Assembly: GCA_039105265.1 (NCBI GenBank)
Contig: JAPFFF010000003.1
Coordinates: 1,612,001-1,676,000 of the forward strand
From: Tritrichomonas musculus
Taxonomy: Eukaryota > Parabasalia > Tritrichomonadida > Tritrichomonadidae
Length of the DNA stretch: 64,000 bases
Direction of reading: 5' to 3'
Below, in pieces: positions 30,791 to 40,035 of this stretch. The notes below the pieces were generated by a model, which did not search any database, was not told the origin of the DNA, and saw only the letters and a list, made by a program, of their open reading frames with translations. The position numbers were made by a program, and so were the translations under genes. Numbering within the stretch: the first letter of the stretch is position 1; the number at the start of each line of letters is the position of its first letter.

Positions 30791-31246
30791 GAAGTAGCAA
30801 TACTAAGGAGGGTTTCGGATACTACGTATCCTCACCCACGCTGCGCTTCCCTAGCTCTAATTCATTCAGTCTACCAACAATTGACATTTTTGTCATCCTC
30901 GACCAAATTTGTATATATACCCGCCACAGTCGCGTGACAGCTAATTTAATTAACGAAATCCCCCAAAAATCAGCTGTTTTGGTATTTAATTTAGTGCTAC
31001 TTGTGGCGTAGTACTACAGATATATGTCTATATATGACAATACTAATAGCGATAACCTATAATAATGGCTAAATAAACTATTATAATAGGCGAAATCGAC
31101 TATATTAATATGAAACCGTTTCCAAACATTTCTATAGCAAAACTCATATACGACATTATCGAGATCGTGTCCAATAAAGTAGAACTAATAGTGGCATATA
31201 ATGAAGGACTATTGTAGCATATAATGAATGACTAAATGTATAAACA
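30791..31246. other. left flank of helicase element, with short direct repeats
   Basis: This region is less AT-rich than its surroundings. A 23-bp-period direct repeat of GCATATAATGAA(G/T)GACTA lies at 31194-31234, just before the helicase ATG, and weaker ~21-22-bp near-repeats lie at about 31058-31100. A short open frame at 31110-31217 (35 codons) is too small to support. The repeats could be replication or promoter iterons, or simple slippage products. Confidence 0.4.
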
Positions 31247-33015
31247 ATGGGTTTGATATGTGAATTAAATGAAAATTTTATCCGAATGAAACCAATGACA
31301 CTGAACACTATGTTATACGATCACGTATATGAAGGTATGAAATCCATATCTATAAATGATTTCCGTGATGACGATGATCCATTGAAACAACAAGTTGAAC
31401 CAATACCAACACCAGAAGAAGTCCATGATCCGTCATATATTCGATGGCAGATGTTTGATGAGATCCCTGATTGGTTATACACTATACAGTGTGAAGGTTA
31501 CTTCGATAAGAACGGCAAACCATTAGATGATGAAACAACGATTAGACATCTAACTAGTGGTGAACCACCAGTAAATATCGATGCTGCACTAGAAATTCAT
31601 GATGAGAATGGTAATGTAATCAATTATATAGATTATGAAGATTATTATTATTGTATGGATCACAACAAATATGATTTACGTAAGATCACTAAACAAATTC
31701 GAACCAAGACGTTCATCTGTGAAGCTTCAATCGGTTCTGGTAAATCGACAGCGATTCGTAAATGGATTGCATCACATAGTACAGAGAGGTTTATGGTAAT
31801 AGTTCCAACAGTGAATATCGCTGAAGAGTTCTATACCAAGTTGAGTGATATGGATGTTAATTCCATTCGGTTGTGTGTTAACGATAATGCGTTTAAAGAG
31901 TTTCACAAAGCTGTACACAATGAAGTTAATGTGATTATTACTACATACAACACAGCTTCCAAATGTTTAGGGGATTTAATCGAAGAATACTATACGAACG
32001 AACAACGATTAGATTATTTTCTAGTGATTGATGAAGCGCATATGTTACTACAACATATTGGATTGATTGAGATTACTAAAGAGTTCGATAAGGTTGCATT
32101 AATAAGTGCTGACGATATTAAACACTTCGCGTGTTTTAGAGATTACATAATCGAAATATATACGTTAACAAGTTGATACCAGATGCTGATGAACAACGAG
32201 CTGCAATAGTTGATTTGATTGATAAAAATAGAATGAACTACGATAAAGTATTAATTAAGATAGAAGATAAGAAAGAATGTAATCGATTGAAGAATCTATT
32301 AAAAGATAGATACAAGGTTGCTTTATATACAGGTGATAACAAAGAGGTTAAGTTGAATGAAGATGGTTTGTTCGACGAAGACGTTGATGTTATTATATCT
32401 ACCTCATCTATCCAGAATGGACAGTCCATTAAAGAGAATATTCTATCTATATTCGTCCAAACATATATCGATACTGTGTTCAGTGTTAAACAGTTTCTAG
32501 GTCGAAACCGAAATCGAAACTCGGATGTATATGTATATGTTCGATATGGAAAGCATTTGAACAAGAGAAAGTACTCGATACCGAACAACAGATATGAGAG
32601 ATACTTAAACGAACTGCGTGATAGAGCATGGAATTGTATGAGTAAAACAGGTTGGAATGTCGCATTATATGAGTTTGGTCGTGTACGATTCGGTAAATCT
32701 GTTGATGATGACGATTCACAAAGTGAAGTTCTCGAAGAGAATGAAAAACCAGTTGATGATGATGAATCTGTTGATGATGATGAATCTGTTGATGAACCAG
32801 TTAATGAACCTATCGTTAATGAACCTATCGTTGATGATACTGTTGTTGATGAATCTGTCGTTGACGAGCATGTCGTTGATGAACCTAACATTGATATAGA
32901 ATTTACTACCAAATATTTACAGTTTATTTGTGACCAATATCCAGATGACAGGACTGTTCACCTCTTTGCCGATATATATATACCTATACCTCTCATAGGA
33001 CCTAGCTGTTTATAA
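31247..33015 (+). pseudogene. superfamily 2 DExH helicase, broken by a frameshift
   Basis: The first frame, 31247-32176 (309 residues), has the Walker A motif GSGKSTAIRKW, a TYNTASK motif and the DEAH box (VIDEAHML). The second, in another frame from about 32140 to 33015, carries the C-terminal helicase half, with VIISTSSIQNGQ (motif V region) and QFLGRNRNRN (motif VI). Both frames are open only between about 32140 and 32176, so one single-base indel there splits one helicase. The second frame's apparent start is a TTG, so two overlapping genes are unlikely. The arrangement recalls origin-binding/replicative helicases of selfish or virus-like elements, by inference. After the helicase core comes an acidic Val/Asp/Glu/Pro repeat tail. 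The last ~18 codons run over the antisense end of a transposase, so the C-terminus is probably not native. Codon use is more balanced than in neighbouring genes. Confidence 0.6.
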
Positions 33016-34405
33016 ATATTAAAATCACCTTGGAAATGAGTTCCTAGAGTACCAAGATGGACTGCCTTTAGATTAATTAGTACTCTTGTTAACGACAAGG
33101 ATAAGTTCATGTACTTCTTCATCCAAATCAAGTCAAACAAAGTCATATGCTTGTTTTTCCCTCCATCGCGGTTTCTTCGTTGAAGCCCTGTTTCGAAATC
33201 GTAAGATAAATATTTGTTGTAATATATAGCAACGATTGAAAAACCTAAGGATAGTTGTTCCAATCGTTGTTCTCGAGTGAGATTGTTTTCCATAATGGAG
33301 TTAATTAGCAAAAAACAAGGCAAAAGTGCTATTAAGAGATCATATCTGCCCTTCGAAGAGCAAATATCGGACCCACAAACAAGGCGATACCTGTAGCATT
33401 TGACCAAATGCATTGGATCTTCGAAAATATGTATTCCTTTGTAATCTGTAAACGCCGAACTGAGTGGTTTATTTAAATCGATTTGGTCAATTTTATCAAA
33501 TCCTGTACACATGTTATAAACATAATCTAGATATTTGGGATCTCCGTCAAAAGAAATTACTATTACATTTAATCCAGCATCTTTGCGCCTGATTACAATT
33601 TCTTCTATTTCTTGCTTTATATCATCATTGGCTGATCCATTAGTTTTTTTCCTAATTAGAATAGGAAAAGATTTATTTTCTTCACTTAGAGAACATAAAA
33701 AGCAAAGAAATATTTCAATATTTCATTGTGATGTTCTTCACAGAAATTATGAAATTCGTCTAAATTCTCAGAAATTAGATCAGCAAGTTTCTTATCAATT
33801 GTAAGTTCTTCAAATAAGCCTTCAACTTGTCTATTTTGATTAATCGATATTTTTGCTTTGACAGACGCCGCATCAACAGCAACGACGCAGCGTTTGTCAT
33901 CACTTTTCCAAAACAAATAGATCATCTTACAAATTGACTCATATGAACCGTCCAAAATTTCGTCTGTAATGCCATATTTTAACTTATATTTATGCTTCAT
34001 TGTTCTGATTTGCTTTGAACTGGGAAAACCAACATTTCGATGTAATATATCTGTTTAATACTCACCTGTCATACTAAGCAAAATATATAATTGATATGAG
34101 TCTTGATCAAAACGATTGCGGTTTTTCCATTTGCTGTCATTTTCATTGTTTTTTGGCAAATTCAAACTTTTTGTATGGAAATATAAATTAGGATAGTATT
34201 CTAATAATTTGTAAATTCTTGAGTTTGCTTCTATGAAATCTTGGAGTTCTGAACATTTTTTTATATATTTGTTTTTGTAATCATTTACTCTATCATTCAA
34301 TCGAGCATTCTCTTTTTATCAATATTTAATTAAATCATCTTTTTCATTATCAGATCTAACTTTTCTAGCTTTTTTGGCTGTATTAGAAGTAAATCCTCTT
34401 GTACT
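32958..34405 (-). pseudogene. P-element/THAP9-like transposase, decayed
   Basis: Read on the minus strand from about 34405 to 32958, several open pieces in two frames form one protein. The first is a Lys-rich N-terminal segment with two adjacent stops (near 34317-34322). Next is a piece to 34055, then 34000-33686, and after a frame change near 33690-33740 a piece to 32958. Acid motifs appear in transposase order: VAVDAASVKA, ISFDGDPKYLD, and FEDPMHLVKCYRYRL, which resembles the D-P-x-H-L-x-K motif of P-element/THAP9 RNase-H-like transposases. With at least one frameshift and several stops it cannot encode an intact enzyme. The family call is from motif order only; another DDE/D family is possible. 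It meets the helicase remnant tail to tail. Confidence 0.5.
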
Positions 34406-34446
34406 TGATATTTACAAAAAGATTCACCTATTTTTTTTTTTTCTAC

Positions 34447-34842
34447 TATAGTCTACTGGAAAACCCCCTATCATTTTTATTCACCTATTTTTGCCCTTTA
34501 ATAGTTGCAAAAAGTACGGTAGTGGAAAACCCACATACCATTTTCTATTCAATTTTTCTATAAAAATTTGAATAGATTGCATTTTTAAATACTAATATCT
34601 AAATATAAAATAAATATTTTTTAAATAATAATTATTTTATCAAATGAACATTTTATTCTAAAGTTGAACCCTTGTTTAAAAAGTTCAACTTTTTGATAGA
34701 ATTTCTATAAAAACACGTTGGAAAGTGACGTATCGTTTTAAAAATAACTTTATGTGTATATATAATTATGAATCTAACTCTTTTATATAGAGATTTGGTA
34801 GGGTTTTTTCCCATTTGGTAGGAGGTTTTACTCTAGACTATA
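34447..34842. mobile_element. MITE-like element with ~26-bp terminal inverted repeats
   Basis: TATAGTCTACTGGAAAACCC at 34447 onward (to 34472) is matched by the reverse complement of 34817-34842 at 21 of 26 positions. Further inside, GTGGAAAACCCACATACC near 34512-34529 resembles the reverse complement of the stretch near 34798-34820. The interior is AT-rich and non-coding. If the outermost TA is a duplicated target, the ends would be TAGTCTA...TAGACTA, as for Tc1/mariner-type or related elements. It may be a non-autonomous element or the right end of the neighbouring transposon. Confidence 0.55.
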
Positions 34843-35459
34843 TGTATTTTTTTTTTAATTTTCCTGATATATATTAAGATAAATCACTAATTTTTTTTTT
34901 TTTTTTGAATAGTTTATGGATTATTTTTTCTGAAGAAATATGATAAAACAAGATTTTACCATATTACTCGAAAATAATCCTTACGCCTTCGGTGGAAAAT
35001 TTACTATAAATCAATAAGAATCAAGTGAAATGACGTAGTTTACAAAATCACCCAAAGATTATTTTTGTCAAAGAATTGACATTTGCATACAATTTTTTTT
35101 TTTTTTGATAAGATTTAAGAAGTGCTCTCATGTAAAGATGCATAATCATTAAGGAGCTTTTCTTTATACTAATTAAAATGTTTAAGGTGTTTGGGAAAGA
35201 AATTCCTTTGACAAATTTCCATGACTTATTTAAACTCAAAATATGTCATTATAATTACGTTTAATATTTTGATTTCTAAATAAAAAAAATGATTAAAATT
35301 GGATAATTATTGCTTGATTTTTCAGTTTTCGAATTTAAGCATAATTCTTAATGATATGAAGCTCTTATATCAATGACTAAATTTTTCTTTTTGTGTTTTT
35401 TGATGGCCAAATTCATTCATAAAAGAGCCTTATCAAAAATTTGACTAAAAATTTTTAAA
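34843..35459. other. AT-rich intergenic region
   Basis: No supported gene. It contains long T runs and is very AT-rich. The last ~100 bases before 35460 must carry the ankyrin gene promoter. Confidence 0.5.
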
Positions 35460-36738
35460 ATGTCTTCATACCGTCAGTTTGATAAACTCGTTCCATCTGT
35501 TTGCAAAAATAACATTGAAGAATTATCTAAATTATGCGACGAAAAACAAAAGAATGTTTTAACAGGAGCGAACTTTTCTCTTCCGTATTTTTTAATTTTC
35601 TAACTCCAGACTTGAACAATATTCGTTATCAACAATTCATGGCATAGACCAAGGAGCAACAATTACTTTACCTACTTCTTCTTTGACTTTGATGCACATT
35701 GCCGCTTATTGCGATTCACTTGAAGCTTTTATTTTCCTTCAAAATAAAGGACTCCCAATCAATAAACAAAGCGCTAACTCATATTTACCTATACATTATG
35801 CCTGCCTCGCTGGTTCTTACGAAGTTGTTGAATATATTTTATCAGTTGATCCCTCCCAAGCAACAGTTCTTCCCCAAGTAGAATATCATCTTATTTATTT
35901 AGCTACAATGTCTGGCGATCCAGATGTTCTTCGATTATTATTCAAAAATGGAGCAGATATTAACGCAGCGCAAAATAAAAAGAACAAATCTGTTCAACAA
36001 GCTATTAAAACACGTCATGTTGAATGTCTCAGAATATTATTAGAAAAAGGATCTAAAAACGAAGTCGATAAAGAACAATATTCTACTTTAATGTTAGCAA
36101 TTGCAAATAATGAATTTGATGCAGTTCCTCTTTTGGCTGAATCAGGTGAAAACTTAGAATATGTTGTACCAGGCACGGGAGAAACCGCTTTATCTCTTGC
36201 TTGCTTCGTCGGCCATCGACTTACAGTCAAATATTTATGTGATCATATGACCAAAGTTGATATTGATCCCTCTTTTCGAACAAAGGCTGCTGTTCATTGG
36301 GTATGCCAATCAAAAGATCCAGAAATTGTTAAAATGGTTTTAGCTAAAAATATTAATGTTAATCGCCTTGACCAGGATGGGCATACTGGCTTATTTTACT
36401 TATTAGATCTTACTGATGAAGATAATACAATCAAAATCATTGAGCTTCTTTACAATGCTGGTCTTGATCTAAACATTCAAGGCAAATCAGTGACAGGGGC
36501 TGAAGTTAATTCAATTCTAGGTGATTTCGTATCATCAATTCATAGGCCAACAAAAGTTATCGGATATCTTCTTCAGAATGGAGCTAGAGCCGATGCCAAA
36601 CTAATTTCACAAAATAAGCGTATTATAGATTTTGTTCAAAATTCAAGAAACAGAAAATTATCAGAAGTATTTAAGAAATGGGTACCAGAATTGTTCAAAC
36701 AAACTGGACGTAGTGGGAGAACACAAATTAAAAAATAA
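35460..36738 (+). CDS. ankyrin-repeat protein, two exons with a 25-nt intron
   Basis: Exon 1 is 35460-35584 and exon 2 is 35610-36738. Joining them gives a 417-residue protein and restores the frame exactly across the phase-2 junction. Without splicing, exon 1 ends at a stop at the intron and exon 2 has no nearby ATG start. The protein contains about seven to eight ankyrin-type repeats from about residue 75 to 375. Examples are TLMHIAAYCDSLEAFIFL, LPIHYACLAGSYEVVEYIL, LRLLFKNGADIN, TALSLACFVGHRLTVKYL and VIGYLLQNGARAD. The tail is basic. Ankyrin proteins are very numerous in trichomonads and mediate protein-protein contacts; the partner here is unknown. The stop codon TAA overlaps a UAAA motif, the trichomonad poly(A) signal. 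Confidence 0.85.
35585..35609 (+). other. candidate 25-nt spliceosomal intron
   Basis: The interval begins GTATTT and ends CTAACTCCAG, the form of the fused branch-point/3' splice motif of trichomonad introns (ACTAACACACAG). Its removal joins two ankyrin-gene frames that are offset by one base. Confidence 0.75.
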
Positions 36739-37229
36739 AATATGAGTTTTATTATTATTAATTTAATCATTTTTATTTTATCATCTTGCATTATGAACAT
36801 ATTTTATTCTTATTCTTTAATTATGAACATTTTTTATTTAGCACATTGCAACTACAAGGTATATCTTTTACAATTTATATTAATGAAATATTTCTTGGTT
36901 TATACTTTAGTTAAATACATATAATCGCTTTGAAATACGTTTAATCGACCAAATAATCAAAAAGATAGCCCACTTTAAAAATCAGTACTAAAAAGATCAT
37001 TATGATAAATTATTAAAAGAGCAATTGGAAATAGTAGAATACCATTCATTTAACAGATTATATTTACGTTTGAATCTTTGAAAAATAATGATCAAAATTA
37101 AAGAAAAATAAATAATCACAGCAAATTGAACTAAAAATACAGACATAGATAGAGAGGAATTGAAATAATTCAATTTCTGTTTCTAACCTTTTTGAATCTA
37201 TTTATCGCAATTTTAAAATAATTAGTGTA
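36739..37229. other. convergent intergenic region
   Basis: An AT-rich spacer lies between the 3' ends of the ankyrin gene and the Rab gene. No supported gene. Confidence 0.5.
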
Positions 37230-37968
37230 TTAGCAATTGCATTTTTTCTTTTGCAAAGTTTGCATTTTAATATTCTGACTTCCTGACCTTCCTTTTGCAT
37301 ATTTTAAGGAGGAAATATCTATGGTTGAAATAACTTGACAAATTCCTTCTTTCAATTCATTAATCCCCTCTTGAGTCAAACAACTTGTTTCAAAGTATGA
37401 GGCACTTAATGACTCTGCAAGTTGCATTGCAGCATTTTTATCAACTTCTCTAACAGATATACCTGTGCTTTGAATATTTTCATTTTCGTTGTCGTTTTTA
37501 TCTTTTTCTATTACATTTTCCATTACTGGACTTTTTGCAGAAAACTCTGAGCCATAAACAAGGTCAATTTTATTTCCAACGATTATAAAAGATGGATCAG
37601 AATTCTTATGAACAAATTCGTACCATTCATTAATTTTATCAAATGATGATTTATTTGTTACATCATAAACGATTATTGCAATATCAGTATCTCTACAAAA
37701 CATAGGAACGACGGATCGATATTGGGGTGTTCCAGCAGTATCCCAAACATGAACAAGATAATTGGTATCATCAATTTTGAGTTGAATAGGCGTCATTCCA
37801 GCTCCTATCGTGGGTGCTGTTTCATCTGCGTGTTAGTAAATCTGTTCATAAAATAATAAAAATACATGAAAAGGCTTTATTTAGAAATCTATTAATAATA
37901 GATGTTTTCCCTACTGATGCCTCACCTATAAAAATAACTTTAACGATTTGTCCATTTGAAGCTTCCAT
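37230..37968 (-). CDS. Rab-family small GTPase, two exons with a 40-nt intron
   Basis: On the minus strand exon 1 is 37968-37866 and exon 2 is 37825-37230, giving 232 residues. Exon 1 supplies the P-loop GEASVGKTS (15-23). The junction makes FSYETAPTIGAG with the switch I Thr (T40). Exon 2 has WDTAGT (62-67), VGNKIDL and ETSCLT. The C-terminus CNC is a geranylgeranylation signal of Rab proteins, so it should act on membranes in vesicle traffic. Two features are odd. The switch II catalytic Gln is replaced by Thr (T67), which should reduce GTP hydrolysis. An Asn/Asp/Glu/Lys-rich insertion of about 35 residues also follows the NKID motif. The specific Rab subfamily cannot be assigned. Confidence 0.9.
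37826..37865 (-). other. candidate 40-nt spliceosomal intron in the Rab gene
   Basis: On the minus strand the interval begins GTATTT and ends ACTAACACGCAG, which differs at one position from the trichomonad motif ACTAACACACAG. Its removal joins the P-loop exon to the switch exons in frame; unspliced reading meets a TGA inside the interval. Confidence 0.9.
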
Positions 37969-38353
37969 TTTTCTATTCTTTTTGGACCCAATTTATACTT
38001 ATATCAAAAACTCGAAAAATCTCATATTCAAAATTTAAATGATTTATTTCTTTGAACTTTTGTTAATAATTTCTATATCTCAAGTGAAAATTTTCAATAA
38101 CATAAATTAAATGAAATATATTTGAAATCTGCTCTTTATCTTTAAATATAACAAATCTATGAAAGTATATTTATTTTTAAATTTAAATTTATGTTTATAT
38201 TTATATTAGCAATTTAATATTAATCTAACTAAACTTTTTTTAATAAATTGAAGCCAAAAAAATAATTACTTAATATTTGAATGAAATTGAATTATCCCAT
38301 AGAAATTTTAATCGATGATAAATTTAATAACGTGCTATAGCAAAAATTAAATA
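37969..38353. other. divergent intergenic promoter region
   Basis: An AT-rich spacer lies between the divergent Rab (minus) and second CK1 kinase (plus) genes. No gene is seen; both promoters must lie here. Confidence 0.5.
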
Positions 38354-39511
38354 ATGGAAAAAAAAGAGAATCTCGTTACTCCTGATGAAGAAAGAAAGGT
38401 TTTCGAACAAGGTAAAAAAATTGGCGCGTATACAATCATACGGTTAATTGGGCAAGGTGGCTATGGCGATATTTATGAAGTTTCTCATCAAAGAGATGAT
38501 GATGACGAAGAAAGAAATAATAGCAATACGAATATATTTGCAATGAAAGTCGAACATATTTCTTCCCCAAAACAAGCTCTCTCATATGAAAAAAATATTT
38601 TAAAAGAACTCAAAGGCTCCCATTTTTTCCCTCATCTTTATTACTATGGGATTGAAATGTCATTTCATTATTTAGTTATGGATCTTTTAGGCCCATCACT
38701 TTCAAATACAAGACGTGAATTAGCAAAACACCGATTTTCTTTATTTACTACTCTTCGCTTATCTGTTTTTATGCTTCAATGCATCCAAAATTTTCATAAA
38801 CGCGGATATGTTCACTGCGATATAAAGCCAGGGAATTTCCTTCTTCGATCACACTTAGTTCATTATATTGAAGAAAGTGATGAAAAAAATGAGAAGGCTA
38901 AAGCAAAGCGAAAGACAAGCAAATTGAGTTTAATGATGACAGATAGTCCGATTGTATTGATTGATTACGGGTTGTCAAGACAGTTTATTGATCCAAATAC
39001 AAACTCTCCTTTTCCTGACCGCAGATTAGGTGGATTTGTTGGAACAACAAAGTATGCCTCATTAAATATTCACCAAGGCTTTGATACATCCCCACGAGAT
39101 GATCTTGCATCATGGATATATTCTACAGTTGAAATGATTGATGGAAAATTACCATGGAGTAAGACAAATGATTTAAAAAAGACAAAGTTTCTTAAAACCG
39201 TTATTCCAGCAGGAAAATTACTCGAATCGCTTCCTTCACAATTTATTGAAATTTATTCACATGTAAAAGGCTTATCATATGAAGATACCCCCAACTACGA
39301 TTTTATATATAATTTGCTTAATGAAGCTATAATGAAAATTGGAGATCCAAAAACCGAACCTTTTGACTGGGAGCAATTTGATCAAGAAAAAATTCATAGT
39401 TTTTCAGCAATTGATACACTACCAAAAGCATCTGATACTCAATTATTTCCTGAAGAACTTGAAATCTCCAGAGGACCAACTTCGCAAAGCGCATGCTGCC
39501 TTTTAATTTGA
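38354..39511 (+). CDS. casein kinase 1 family kinase with CaaX-like C-terminus
   Basis: A 385-residue kinase related to the CK1 gene at 20241: it shares the glycine loop IGQGGYGDIY (32-41) and the segment VGTTKYAS. The catalytic loop is HCDIKPGN (154-161), so HRD is HCD, with the catalytic Asp kept. DYG (204-206) replaces DFG. About 28 extra charged residues (170-198) are inserted between the catalytic loop and DYG. The protein ends SACCLLI. The last four residues, CLLI, fit a prenylation CaaX box, and the preceding Cys could be palmitoylated, so a membrane-anchored kinase is inferred, comparable in outcome to fungal plasma-membrane CK1s. Substrates unknown. Confidence 0.92.
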   Translation: MEKKENLVTPDEERKVFEQGKKIGAYTIIRLIGQGGYGDIYEVSHQRDDDDEERNNSNTNIFAMKVEHISSPKQALSYEKNILKELKGSHFFPHLYYYGIEMSFHYLVMDLLGPSLSNTRRELAKHRFSLFTTLRLSVFMLQCIQNFHKRGYVHCDIKPGNFLLRSHLVHYIEESDEKNEKAKAKRKTSKLSLMMTDSPIVLIDYGLSRQFIDPNTNSPFPDRRLGGFVGTTKYASLNIHQGFDTSPRDDLASWIYSTVEMIDGKLPWSKTNDLKKTKFLKTVIPAGKLLESLPSQFIEIYSHVKGLSYEDTPNYDFIYNLLNEAIMKIGDPKTEPFDWEQFDQEKIHSFSAIDTLPKASDTQLFPEELEISRGPTSQSACCLLI

Positions 39512-40035
39512 ACTTTGGAAAATATTTTCACTTTTTGTTTGTTTGAAATAAAATTATTTTAGAATATAATCATTAAATATTGATAAACTTTTTTTAAGCG
39601 TGTAAAACAAAGAACAATAATTATAGATGAAAATAAATGAGTATCAGGATGAGATTTTAAATCAGCTTTAGTGATTTATATGGCAATAATATGATGCTTG
39701 ACATCTTGCAAATGGAATAAAAATGAATGAAAATAAGTAATTTGATTTTTGAAATCGAAGATTTATCAATTCAAATTATTTCAATTATTCAAAACAGTAT
39801 TATAAAAAATTAAAAATACTTTTATTTCAATATAGATTTAATATTTCCAATTATTTTTATTTAATATATATTTATTTTGTAATTATATCATTTTTAATAT
39901 TTCATATGCATTTTTTAAATTGATTAATATATATATTTGTGAAAATATTTTAAATCAGTTTAAAAAATATGCCTCAAAAATACAAACAATTTTATTAATT
40001 TATTGAAATAATTGTATATCTTTTGAATTTATTCA
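39512..40035. other. AT-rich intergenic region
   Basis: No supported gene. It lies between two plus-strand genes and holds the 3' end of the CK1 gene and the promoter of the next. Confidence 0.5.

Noticed and set aside
32173-33015. The second helicase frame as a separate, translationally coupled gene
   Set aside because: Its only start would be TTG, it lacks the ATP-binding half, and eukaryotic genes are not coupled this way. A frameshift in one gene is simpler.
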